This document shows positions 30,431 through 40,295 of a DNA stretch of 44,016 bases, in pieces. The notes beneath the pieces are model-generated. The model made no database searches and had not been told where the DNA came from. It saw nothing but the letters and a program-made list of their open reading frames with translations. Location: IMG/VR virus record IMGVR_UViG_3300049489_000410, positions 1-44,016 of that record, one strand, 5' to 3'. The translations under genes were made by a program, and so were the position numbers. This DNA comes from a virus. Each line of letters begins with the position of its first letter. Position 1 is the first letter of the stretch.

Positions 30431-30631
30431 GCCGTCCTCTAGCCCGTTGCGCTTTTTGAGCTGCCTTCACTTCTTCTTCCGTGCCGACCATGGCAACCAG
30501 AAGATTGAACTGTAAGTCTACAATGTCACCATGCAGGATGGTAGACGGCAAAACGCCATATCTTTTGGCCAGATAGTCAAATTCCAATATCTTTTGGCGG
30601 GCTAGATGCTTTGTGGTGAGTTTTTTTTTCC
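30420..30631 (-). CDS. Frameshift extension of tail assembly chaperone (GT-like)
   Basis: This is the -1 frame that continues the 30602-30991 protein. Nine A (minus strand, 30629-30621) let the ribosome slip back one base, giving '...YGKKKLTTKHLARQ...' and a product of about 190 residues in place of 129. An ATG at 30680 exists in this frame but lies within the first gene without a ribosome site, so I read this as an extension and not a separate gene. Such G/GT pairs help polymerise tail tube around the tape measure. Confidence 0.78.
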
Positions 30632-30991
30632 GTAGGTATGCTCGATGATGTGCCCGTAGAGCTTGTGGGCCAGGTCCCATTCCGTGAATAAATGATCAAC
30701 GAATAACCTGCCCTGCTCGCTTTGCTTGCGGGATAACTTTGGTTCCTGAACTGAGGCCATGAAAACATCGCGGTAATGCTCTTTGATTTTGTTCATGTTG
30801 GCCGTTGTGCTTTCCGGCTTTTCATCTTCGGACTTGCCCACCTTGTAGGTGTCGTAAGCCTGAAGAAGGACCTTCGATCCATCAAGGAAGGACGTGGGGT
30901 CAATCTTTTGAATGACAAACTTCACGCCATGAACCCGAACAGTCTTTGGTTTTATGACGACATCTTCAATTTTGGTAGCGAACGGCCACAT
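30602..30991 (-). CDS. Tail assembly chaperone (G-like)
   Basis: 129 residues, between the tail tube and tape measure genes. Acidic and helical after 'VHGVKFVIQKIDPTSFLDGS'. Its last codons carry GGA AAA AAA AAC, the slippery stretch used for the -1 shift into the 30420-30631 frame. The layout tube, chaperone, frameshift, tape measure is conserved in tailed phages. It overlaps the tube gene stop by one base. Confidence 0.82.
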   Translation of the reverse strand: MWPFATKIEDVVIKPKTVRVHGVKFVIQKIDPTSFLDGSKVLLQAYDTYKVGKSEDEKPESTTANMNKIKEHYRDVFMASVQEPKLSRKQSEQGRLFVDHLFTEWDLAHKLYGHIIEHTYGKKNSPQSI

Positions 30992-32043
30992 TAGTAACTC
31001 GCAGTTTTGTTTCTCACAACGGCTTGTAGGGCATAACCCGTAGATGTTGAATCATCCCGAAGGACAAGGCAAGAAACTTCGGCCTTCAAAATCTCATCTG
31101 GTCCACCAACTTCTGGATCACCAGCATCTTGGATGTAAATTCTAGGCATGTTCAGCGTGATTTTTTGACGCAAAGAAGAACCCGTCAATGTAGGTCCTTC
31201 AAATACAAGCTGTGCCGCCAATTGAGTTTCGTTCAACATGGCGTTGTAGGCAGTTAAGGTGTCGAAGCGCATTGAAAAATTCAATGTGAATTGAGCCACG
31301 CCAGGAGGCAAGACATCAAGGATGTTGGTGCCAATACGGCGGGAATCAGAGTCAGCCTTCAGCTGGTTACTGATACCGAACTCGAAAGATTGCACATGCC
31401 AGAAGGCAGATGAAGTCAATGAGGCGAATGTGCTTTCCACTGACAGGCGCATGTTCACGAATGACAATGGAGTTTGGCCAGTGACAGTTAGGACGTTTGC
31501 AGAAATGTCATTCCCTGAAACCGTAGAATCTACCGCGATGATGGCGGCATTGGCCATCAATGGCTCATCGACTTCTCCAGTCAAAGTAAACTCATTTATT
31601 CGGCAGCCACGATATTCAAAAACTTTCCCATTGGTAGAGTCGCCTTTGCGATGATTGAAGCTCAGCGATGTATTTGAGGCGTCAAAGTTATTGATCGAAA
31701 AAGTGTGATCCATAACGCCCGCGCCCGTCGTGTCGCCAGGTGCGCTGGCAGATGAAACAGCGCCGCCGCCAAGCGCATTGTGCAGCATGAAAACGCAAGC
31801 ATCTGAATCTGCCGCCATGTGAAATTCAACTTCACCCTCGACCACTTTTGAAAGGCTGATGCGGTCGGCATAGGTTCGCTTCGTAGAAATGGCCTCAATT
31901 GTTTTCTGTTCGACAGTCGTTTTGAATGATGCCGACAAAAAGTCCAGGCCAGCAGTTGCGGTCACATAAGTCTTGAATGTCGATTCCCTTGCCACCGCTA
32001 GATAGCTGCTGAAACCTACGTTAGCGTTTTGACCGTCTGCCAT
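30991..32043 (-). CDS. Major tail tube protein
   Basis: 350 residues, preceded by AGGAGTAAGAA. 'ESTFKTYVTATAGLDFLSAS', 'TKRTYADRISLSKVVEGEVEF' and 'VFEYRGCRINEFTLTGEVDE' are typical of phage tail tube proteins with two related beta domains; 'LSFVNMRLSVES' and 'VQSFEFGISNQL' continue the pattern. It forms the rings that build the tail. It lies between the DUF115 gene and the tail chaperones. Confidence 0.85.
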   Translation of the reverse strand: MADGQNANVGFSSYLAVARESTFKTYVTATAGLDFLSASFKTTVEQKTIEAISTKRTYADRISLSKVVEGEVEFHMAADSDACVFMLHNALGGGAVSSASAPGDTTGAGVMDHTFSINNFDASNTSLSFNHRKGDSTNGKVFEYRGCRINEFTLTGEVDEPLMANAAIIAVDSTVSGNDISANVLTVTGQTPLSFVNMRLSVESTFASLTSSAFWHVQSFEFGISNQLKADSDSRRIGTNILDVLPPGVAQFTLNFSMRFDTLTAYNAMLNETQLAAQLVFEGPTLTGSSLRQKITLNMPRIYIQDAGDPEVGGPDEILKAEVSCLVLRDDSTSTGYALQAVVRNKTASY

Positions 32044-32053
32044 TTCTTACTCC

Positions 32054-33037
32054 TTAAATCGAGTGACTTGCGAACCAGTGGTCCCTACCAATGTCCTGCA
32101 ACTCATTATTGATGCGTCTGATCTTTTCTTCAAGACCACCACGCTGATTCAAAAGGCTAGTCACCCGATGGGAATCCCTCGTGTTATGGCGATATTGCAT
32201 CTGTTGCTCAAGGTCCCCATACTTGCCGAAAGTCATCAGGGCATGCGGGCTGCACTGAATAACATTGGGCTTGTAAGCACTGATGTAGAGGTTCAGCCAA
32301 GAAGCCGAAGCGTTTAGGTTATTGCTCGAAAAAATGATCTTGCCGGACTGGGCCAGCCCGTAGATGTGGCGCATGTAGAATCGCTTCCCACCGCCATCTT
32401 CATCAAAGGCATAATACTTCCCATCGAATCGCCATGAATAATCGAAGCCGATCAGGAGCATTTTATCGTAGGCGAAAAGGTTCTGCTTTCGTTCGTTGTC
32501 GGACTGGACCAAAAGAACGACCATCATATTGGAAACATTCGTGCCTGCCGTGGCGAAGTTCGGGCATCCCGACAGAGCTGCGAACTCACGCTCATAGTGC
32601 ATCACGTCCTTATTGACGTAAAAGTATCGGTCCTTCCAATTGCCATTTTCGGTCCATAGGGGATTCCCGCAGACGTTCTGGAAAAGAATGGTTTCGTCTA
32701 GCTGGTCCTCATAGGGCTTTAGATACTTTTCGTAGTTCACATTCGCGTCACAGACGATGCAGATTTTAGGCTTTATCCCATGGCTCAATAGATGCCCAAG
32801 CGTTTTATCGCAGGCAATTATGTCCACATTGTCCTTGTATTTTTTGATCGTCTCGATGTTTTCCTCAAAGCTGTACCCGTTCGCCACAAGCAGCGCGGCC
32901 TTGCCGATGCCTGAATTTCTAAAGTCCTCAAAGCTCTTTTGTTCGTACTTGGCATGGCGCTTGGCATGCTCACGCCATTGGACGCACCACTGGGCATAAG
33001 CCGTTTTCGACTGCTTTACGATCTGATCGTGATTCAT
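32054..33037 (-). CDS. DUF115 (MptE/Maf-type) protein, glycosyltransferase-like
   Basis: 327 residues. 'KAALLVANGYSFEENIETIK' (46-65), 'VDIIACDKTLGHLLSHGIKP' (71-90) and 'KICIVCDANV' (91-100) follow the DUF115 pattern 'GxGPSL...aDxaLkxLlxxGIxPD...xxD'. The GPSL loop is altered (ANGYSF). This domain is the core of Maf flagellin glycosylation proteins, which place nonulosonic acids on flagellin, and of MptE-like pyrophosphokinases. It has no signal peptide. It is wedged between the tail terminator fusion and the tail tube gene, so it may glycosylate a tail protein. Confidence 0.75.
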   Translation of the reverse strand: MNHDQIVKQSKTAYAQWCVQWREHAKRHAKYEQKSFEDFRNSGIGKAALLVANGYSFEENIETIKKYKDNVDIIACDKTLGHLLSHGIKPKICIVCDANVNYEKYLKPYEDQLDETILFQNVCGNPLWTENGNWKDRYFYVNKDVMHYEREFAALSGCPNFATAGTNVSNMMVVLLVQSDNERKQNLFAYDKMLLIGFDYSWRFDGKYYAFDEDGGGKRFYMRHIYGLAQSGKIIFSSNNLNASASWLNLYISAYKPNVIQCSPHALMTFGKYGDLEQQMQYRHNTRDSHRVTSLLNQRGGLEEKIRRINNELQDIGRDHWFASHSI

Positions 33038-33046
33038 CTATTCCCC

Positions 33047-34468
33047 TCAGTAGTAGACTGAAACTTGTAGGTCGATGATGCCGATTCTGAAATGGGCTTG
33101 TTCATCATAGCCAGCAGAGTGATAGGAAACTCCAGTCGGAAACTGCCAGTTACAATTACGATTCAGGTCGGCATAAGACCTTAGAATAAGTTCGATGTTT
33201 TCCATCAAATATTCAAGATCATTATCCGCAGGGTCTTCCTTATAATTCTGGGTCCTGTCATTCCATAGCATGCCGACAATCTTGAATGTCAGGTTCGCAC
33301 GACGTTTCCCATATTGTTGATTGCTTGCGATTGATTTCTGCTCAATGTCCTTTGAGTCGAGAAATACAGTCACAGCAGGAAACAAGCTCGCCTGTGGGAT
33401 CAGCTTCTCTGGATTGACCTTCATAATGGTCTGGACGCGCCGCGCTAGGTTCGATGATAAATCTATTGGGCTTGCGGTGGTGGTGTTCGACTGGTCAAGC
33501 ACATATCGGATTGTCTCTTTTATGCTTGTGGTATCGCATGTGCCAGCGGTTCCAGATACCGCCGATGGGACATTGAGGGTTCCGGTGAGCGTCGCGCCTG
33601 AGATCAAATAAGACGTTCCAAGACGAACATTCCCAACACCTGGGTCTGTCGATGTCGGCACGTTATAGCTGCCCGTATAGGTCGTCCCGTAAATGACATA
33701 GGACGTTCCAGAAACAACATTGGCCGATCCTGGGTCGCTGGACAAAAGTCCATCGAATGCAGTTGCAGAAAAGAACCCAGTCCTTGTCGCATAGGTATGA
33801 GACTCCAGAGAATCCCAGACCACAAGCTCGTTTAGATTGACCTTAGTGGCCGTCGGCCCTGAGTTTAATGACCCGATCACGATGCCAGTCAGTTTATCTA
33901 TTTCTCTATTTGTGGTGGCCACAGCGCCAGCAGGACTTAGCGTTTCCCACTCGACGCCGTCAATAGAAACCTTCATGGCTCCAGTTGATGCTTCCCCACC
34001 CCATGCGAACATGATGTCAAATGGCACATTGGCGGTCGTGCTGATAACCTTCGTTCCCGTATAGGTGGAAATGTTTCCGGCCTGATCGGCAAGCTGGGCA
34101 TAGGCTTTTCCCGTTGAATTGATGGCGAATCGGCATCCATAACCATACATTCCGCGAGTGCTTGCTGCTTCAAATATCCCAAAGCCCGTGCATGTTGGCT
34201 GCGTGAGCGTGGGCACAAGGCGAGCAAGAACTGAAATGGCTCCGGTGTTCGCAGTTGCACCGACATTAGTCACTCCTGGATAAAGAAGGCCCTTTGTCAC
34301 AGAGAGTGGAACCATGTCGATATAAGCGTTTCCGAATAATCCCGCCACAGTGGTATTCACCACCACTGGATCATCGACCACGTTTCCGAACTTCCCTGGT
34401 GTTTTCCCGCCATAAGATCGGTATGCGTTCAGACTATTTCCTCGAAGTACAAATCTAGGCTCTGCCAT
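33047..34468 (-). CDS. Tail terminator-like protein with N-terminal lectin-like domain
   Basis: 473 residues in three parts. Residues ~1-230 look like a concanavalin/LamG-type beta-sandwich ('GFGIFEAASTRGMYGYGCRF', 'KVSIDGVEWETLSPAG', 'LNELVVWDSLESHTYATR'). Residues ~245-310 are two copies of a 'VxxGTSYxIxGxTxTGxxNVP' repeat common in phage structural proteins. Residues ~320-473 resemble tail terminator/completion proteins ('ARRVQTIMKVNPEKLIPQAS', 'ENIELILRSYADL', 'AHFRIGIIDLQVSVYY'). It lies where tail terminators normally are. The lectin-like part would sit on the neck or tail top. Confidence 0.62.
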   Translation of the reverse strand: MAEPRFVLRGNSLNAYRSYGGKTPGKFGNVVDDPVVVNTTVAGLFGNAYIDMVPLSVTKGLLYPGVTNVGATANTGAISVLARLVPTLTQPTCTGFGIFEAASTRGMYGYGCRFAINSTGKAYAQLADQAGNISTYTGTKVISTTANVPFDIMFAWGGEASTGAMKVSIDGVEWETLSPAGAVATTNREIDKLTGIVIGSLNSGPTATKVNLNELVVWDSLESHTYATRTGFFSATAFDGLLSSDPGSANVVSGTSYVIYGTTYTGSYNVPTSTDPGVGNVRLGTSYLISGATLTGTLNVPSAVSGTAGTCDTTSIKETIRYVLDQSNTTTASPIDLSSNLARRVQTIMKVNPEKLIPQASLFPAVTVFLDSKDIEQKSIASNQQYGKRRANLTFKIVGMLWNDRTQNYKEDPADNDLEYLMENIELILRSYADLNRNCNWQFPTGVSYHSAGYDEQAHFRIGIIDLQVSVYY

Positions 34469-34945
34469 TTACCCTTCCTTCAGCCATTTTAGAGTGTCGG
34501 AAATGATTCCATCAATAGCCTTGTTTGAAATCCACATAAATGGTCTTGGGTTCCCCATCCAGCTAGATCGTCCTTCATCGTGGTGCTTTGCGTATGCGAA
34601 TCCATCTTTTGTTTGAGCATTATTGAAAACAATAACGCCAGCAGAAACGCCACGCCAGTTTGAAGCCTTGTAGCCCTTGTAAATGCCTCGATTTCCTTCA
34701 AGGATTTTCTTGCTGCCTTTTCCTATGCTTCTCATGTGTTCGGCATAGGCTTTTGACCAAGCATCCCACTTTCCGTCTGGACCTTTTTGCTCCTGAAAGT
34801 GCGCCTCGTAATCTTGAGCAAATCGAACGGCTACAAATCCACCGAACTCTTTGTTGTATTGTATTCTGTTGATCTTTGACCCAAGACCCTTGAGAAACCT
34901 TTGCCAGTTGGAATCGTCAAACTTAAATTCTGCCGACTCGCTCAC
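34469..34945 (-). CDS. Virion morphogenesis protein (Mu gpG / tail completion type)
   Basis: 158 residues. 'FQEQKGPDGKWDAWSKAYAE' and 'GKGSKKILEGNRGIYKGYK' followed by 'HHDEGRSSWMGNPRPFMWIS' match the Mu-type virion morphogenesis (Phage_tail_S) family, which completes tails or joins them to heads. It follows the DUF1320-like connector gene. Confidence 0.8.
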   Translation of the reverse strand: MSESAEFKFDDSNWQRFLKGLGSKINRIQYNKEFGGFVAVRFAQDYEAHFQEQKGPDGKWDAWSKAYAEHMRSIGKGSKKILEGNRGIYKGYKASNWRGVSAGVIVFNNAQTKDGFAYAKHHDEGRSSWMGNPRPFMWISNKAIDGIISDTLKWLKEG

Positions 34946-34947
34946 AA

Positions 34948-35433
34948 TTAGCTCCTGTCGGAGTCAATATCGTCTAACTTATCCTGGTCTGGTTTCCAAT
35001 TGACTGGCTCGTCTTCGTTGAATGTCGGCTCGTAATTGGTGGTAGCATAGATCGCCCAGTCGCCAGCAATTTCATCAACCAAGTTTCCACTTGAATCGGT
35101 TAGCTGCGCTTCGCCATCGAGCAATTGTTTGATGTTCGCCATCACGCGCTCGATGTACCTGTCCGACCGCGCATAACCTTCCTTCGATCCACGGGCCATG
35201 TTTTCATACATGTACCCTACGGCTAGGGTTTCTGTCAGCGTGGTCACTATGGGCGGGATGCTTGTCGTGGTCAAAAATGGGGATGCAGTGAAATCATATC
35301 GCTTACACAGATGCTTTTTGATCTCGTTCTCAGCATCGTAAATACACGCAGACGCGAGAGAGACGGTAGCCGTATCGAATACCGTCCCGATCATTTTCGT
35401 TTCTAGCGATGTAGTTGTGGCGAATAATCCCAT
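34948..35433 (-). CDS. Head-tail connector-like protein (DUF1320/gp36 type)
   Basis: 161 residues. 'DTATVSLASACIYDAENEIKKHLCKRY', read in helices, then 'PPIVTTLTETLAVGYMYENM' and an acidic C-terminus. This helical pattern and place, after capsid genes and before gpG-like, fits the Mu gp36-type head-tail adaptor. The acidic tail (DDIDSD) is typical too. Confidence 0.7.
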   Translation of the reverse strand: MGLFATTTSLETKMIGTVFDTATVSLASACIYDAENEIKKHLCKRYDFTASPFLTTTSIPPIVTTLTETLAVGYMYENMARGSKEGYARSDRYIERVMANIKQLLDGEAQLTDSSGNLVDEIAGDWAIYATTNYEPTFNEDEPVNWKPDQDKLDDIDSDRS

Positions 35434-35440
35434 CTAATTC

Positions 35441-35755
35441 CTAAAGTCTAATCTTCAATGCGCCTTCGGCTCGCTTCTGCTCAACGAATGCTCGAATCTC
35501 TTTGCCGTGCGTCTTGTCTTCAGTCGATCCGACATAGGTCCGATAAACTGTTCCAGACTTCACGCGCTTACAAAGGCTGAGCTTATGGCCACGAATCTCG
35601 TACCATTTCTCGACCACTGTGTTTTCTTTTCTTGCTTGGAAGGCTTCAGCTTCTTTTTTTCTTAGCTCGCCTTGTGGTGTCGTCGGCTCTTCCGTCCGGC
35701 GTTTCCGTACCGTCTTCTTCTCTTCTACCATGTCTGCTTTGTCTGCTGTGTCCAT
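35441..35755 (-). CDS. Hypothetical protein in head module, 104 aa
   Basis: 104 residues with AGGAGTAAAC before the ATG. The first half is charged and disordered ('DMVEEKKTVRKRRTEEP'). The second half has 'HKLSLCKRVKSGTVYRTYVG' and 'IRAFVEQKRAEGAL', a small alpha/beta piece. Small proteins of this place often are connector or head-closure accessories; no family recognised. Confidence 0.6.
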   Translation of the reverse strand: MDTADKADMVEEKKTVRKRRTEEPTTPQGELRKKEAEAFQARKENTVVEKWYEIRGHKLSLCKRVKSGTVYRTYVGSTEDKTHGKEIRAFVEQKRAEGALKIRL

Positions 35756-35783
35756 GTTTACTCCTGAATGTTTTATTGGATAA

Positions 35784-35807
35784 CTGAGGGGCCTTTCGAC
35801 CCCTCGG
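35784..35807 (-). terminator. GC-rich hairpin after the major capsid gene
   Basis: GAGGGG (35786-35791) and CCCCTC (35800-35805) form a strong stem with an 8-nt loop, 17 bp after the capsid gene stop. Read on the minus strand it is followed by AGTTATCC and not by a U-run; on the plus strand GGTTTT follows. It may be a partial terminator or an RNA-processing/stability element that keeps capsid mRNA abundant. Confidence 0.5.
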
Positions 35808-35821
35808 TTTTGAAATCATGA

Positions 35822-36748
35822 TTAAGCGATAGCGTCGTTGATAAAGTAGCCCGCGAGGCTCGCGACAACTTTATATTGATACTCGACGTCCACTTCAATC
35901 GCATCGGCTTCGCGCTCTTCTTCGCGCCATTTGCGAACCATTGGCTTTGCTTTTTGGAAGCAATATCCCGCAGACAAGGCCATCATGCCAGCCGCAGGAG
36001 CTTTATATCCCAAGAACGCCATGTTGCGTTTCCAGATTGAACCGATTGCACCAGTCGCCGCAGATGCTCCGTAAACTCCAGAATCAAAATAGATGTCTGG
36101 AACTAGAAGATCGTTGACGCCCAAAAGACCGCCGATGATCGCAGGCGAAAGTTCACGGCTTGTGTACTTCACGCGGTCAACGATTGTCGTGTGGTTCTTC
36201 ACTGTATTGTAAACTTCAATCGGCAGGATGGCGAAGTTTGGCTTCACTCCTGAGTTTGAAACAACAACTGAAGTACCAGTGTCGAAGATGTTAATTGGCG
36301 AGCCTGTTGTGGTGTCCCATGCATCCGCGCCAGCGCCCAATGAAGCGCCCAAAGACCATGAAGTTGACGTGAACAAAGCGGCGCATGACGCTTCTTTGCG
36401 CATCAAAATCTTTTCTGTGAGTTCCATTGTGGCATCAGCTTCAAGAGACGCTAGGTCGTAGTTCTCTTTCGCAGCATCGGCAAGGAACATTTTAAGAGCA
36501 TGCTTCTCAAGTGAGTAGCTCTCTGTTCCAATGTCGAATTGATGTTCACGGGCCAAGCCACCGATGGCTCGGTTCGTTTCTGGGATGCTCCATTGACGGG
36601 TATATGTTCTGTAAAGGTCTGATGTCTTTTTGACAGGGACCATTGGGAACACTTGATCCGCAATAAAGCGTTCATTTTTGTACTTAACAGCTACGTTCGA
36701 TAGTAACTGGTCAACATGTAATTGACTGCGTAATACTCCAGACGGCAT
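35822..36748 (-). CDS. Major capsid protein
   Basis: 308 residues after the decoration gene, with AAGGAGTAGGAC at the start. 'SNVAVKYKNERFIADQVFPM' opens it, 'ALKMFLADAAKENYDLASLE' is the spine-helix region, and 'FAILPIEVYNTVKNHTTIVDR' plus 'VDVEYQYKVVASLAGYFIND' end it. The pattern fits HK97-fold capsid proteins of Mu-like and related siphophages. A strong hairpin follows, fitting high expression. Confidence 0.85.
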   Translation of the reverse strand: MPSGVLRSQLHVDQLLSNVAVKYKNERFIADQVFPMVPVKKTSDLYRTYTRQWSIPETNRAIGGLAREHQFDIGTESYSLEKHALKMFLADAAKENYDLASLEADATMELTEKILMRKEASCAALFTSTSWSLGASLGAGADAWDTTTGSPINIFDTGTSVVVSNSGVKPNFAILPIEVYNTVKNHTTIVDRVKYTSRELSPAIIGGLLGVNDLLVPDIYFDSGVYGASAATGAIGSIWKRNMAFLGYKAPAAGMMALSAGYCFQKAKPMVRKWREEEREADAIEVDVEYQYKVVASLAGYFINDAIA

Positions 36749-36758
36749 GTCCTACTCC

Positions 36759-37130
36759 TTATGGTACGTCGTTCATGCGACGAGGTTGAACTAGAACTTC
36801 ACCGATACCGCCAGTGGCGTTGATCGTCTGAAGCGACACACCAAGCGTATAAACGCCAGCGGTACTCTCCACGAAAGGGATTCCTCGACCAGATGCATCG
36901 GTCATAACCAAAGCTCCTGCTGCGATAGAATCATTGAACAAAACCTTTGCAACGCCGTTGACTACAACTGGCACCGCTTGGTTCGATTTGTTCGCATTGT
37001 CAGCGGTTACGCCAACGATGATATCCGTACCTGCCGAACATGCCGCGACGGTTTGAACGCCTGACACTCGGACAATACGGTAAGCAGAAATTGAATCGCC
37101 CTGCTTAAAGCTGATAGGTCCATAAGACAT
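36759..37130 (-). CDS. Capsid decoration protein (DUF2190-like)
   Basis: 123 residues of beta-rich sequence: 'SISAYRIVRVSGVQTVAACS', 'GTDIIVGVTADNANKSNQAV', 'IAAGALVMTDASGRGIP'. The pattern 'G....G.l....G.a.p......GI...' is that of DUF2190 and related head decoration proteins. It lies between scaffold/protease and the major capsid gene, the usual place. AGGAGTAAAAT precedes the ATG. Confidence 0.8.
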   Translation of the reverse strand: MSYGPISFKQGDSISAYRIVRVSGVQTVAACSAGTDIIVGVTADNANKSNQAVPVVVNGVAKVLFNDSIAAGALVMTDASGRGIPFVESTAGVYTLGVSLQTINATGGIGEVLVQPRRMNDVP

Positions 37131-37133
37131 ATT

Positions 37134-37640
37134 TTACTCCTCAACCGTTTGTTTCTGGTCCTTCATCACGGCTTTGTAGGCCTGTGCGTAAGAACACTTA
37201 TTGTCTTGAGCATATTTTTCGATCTTATCCTCAAGGTCTTTCATCTTGTCTTCTTTCTTTCCAAAGTCTGCTCTAGAACTCTCAGTGAAGTTAACTTTCG
37301 CGGCCTCTGTTGAAAGGGTAAGAATCTGTTCAATCGCTTCTTCTTTGGTGAGTGTTTTTTCACCAATAGAATATTCCTTTTTGTCGGACATAAGGTTTGA
37401 AACCAAGTCCTTCATGGCAGGAGTGACCAGCTTTTTTGACTCAAGTTCTGTTACGAACTTCGCCACTTTAGCTGCATTCGCATCGGCCAGGGCCTTTGCA
37501 TTTGCTTCGCGCAGAGCGCTTAGTTCTGCTTGTTGTGCATCCAATTGTTTTTGAAGGTCAGACTTTGCCGCCTCAATGGAAGCATAATCTTTCTTCTGCG
37601 CTTCAAGTTCGGCCTTCAGGCCTTCCATTTCCTCAGACAT
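37134..37640 (-). CDS. Internal scaffold start (nested in protease gene)
   Basis: Within the protease gene an in-frame ATG at 37640 (residue 182) has a perfect AAGGAG 5 nt upstream. Translation from here would give a 168-residue coiled-coil and acidic-helix protein ('KAELEAQKKDYASIEAAKSD'), a scaffold as in lambda Nu3 or the nested product of Mu gpI. The ribosome site is in sequence; use of it is inferred. Confidence 0.6.
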   Translation of the reverse strand: MSEEMEGLKAELEAQKKDYASIEAAKSDLQKQLDAQQAELSALREANAKALADANAAKVAKFVTELESKKLVTPAMKDLVSNLMSDKKEYSIGEKTLTKEEAIEQILTLSTEAAKVNFTESSRADFGKKEDKMKDLEDKIEKYAQDNKCSYAQAYKAVMKDQKQTVEE

Positions 37641-38183
37641 TTCGTCTCCTTCGCTAGTTTGGAAATTAACTTCGTACGTTTTAAAGGTATCGTCTTTTTC
37701 AAACGCTTTAAAGACCACATCGGCTTTGCTCTTGTTCGCATACTTACCCAAGATGTCCGATAGGTTCATAACGCCTGGGGTTTCAGCGCCAAGCAGTGCC
37801 ACAGCTCCAAGGACTCTAGGGTACTTCGTACCGTCTACGTCTAGGTCCCAGTAAATCTCACATGACACTTTTCGATAAGCCTTTGATTTTATGAGCTTGA
37901 ATATCTTTTCAGGAATGTAGTCCAGGTCCGCATATAGCTTTGACCCTTTGACGTATAACTTTTCAACCCATCCGACAGATGGCAATCCAGATGACTTTAC
38001 GAGCTTTTGATTGTCGTCGTGGCCAAGTTTCAAGAAAGGCTTGAACCCGTCTTTCAGATTATTGAAGGCCGTGACCATATCATGCAGGTCGTTGACTCCG
38101 TATTTATCCCTGTTCCATTCGCCAGCAGAAAAGACCTCAACCTCATTGATGCGGTATGTCTTTAGTTCTTCGATTTGATCCAT
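37134..38183 (-). CDS. Mu-type prohead protease with fused scaffold
   Basis: 349 residues. The first ~170 residues match Mu I-type prohead proteases: 'KPFLKLGHDDNQKLVKSSGL' has the catalytic His, 'KAYRKVSCEIYWDL' the catalytic Ser. 'VLGAVALLGAETPGV' follows, as usual. The rest is a long coiled coil and acidic helices, the scaffolding part. It processes the capsid during head assembly. It lies between the collagen-like gene and the decoration protein. Confidence 0.87.
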   Translation of the reverse strand: MDQIEELKTYRINEVEVFSAGEWNRDKYGVNDLHDMVTAFNNLKDGFKPFLKLGHDDNQKLVKSSGLPSVGWVEKLYVKGSKLYADLDYIPEKIFKLIKSKAYRKVSCEIYWDLDVDGTKYPRVLGAVALLGAETPGVMNLSDILGKYANKSKADVVFKAFEKDDTFKTYEVNFQTSEGDEMSEEMEGLKAELEAQKKDYASIEAAKSDLQKQLDAQQAELSALREANAKALADANAAKVAKFVTELESKKLVTPAMKDLVSNLMSDKKEYSIGEKTLTKEEAIEQILTLSTEAAKVNFTESSRADFGKKEDKMKDLEDKIEKYAQDNKCSYAQAYKAVMKDQKQTVEE

Positions 38184-38234
38184 TGAACCCCCGAAGGAAA
38201 TATCTTACCGAGGTTTTTTTGGAATTCTAGACCG

Positions 38235-40278
<2,044 letters not shown>

Positions 40279-40295
<17 letters not shown>

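Noticed and set aside
30420-30680. Separate gene starting at ATG 30680
   Set aside because: The ATG lies inside the first chaperone gene without a ribosome site, while a nine-A slippery run joins the frames.
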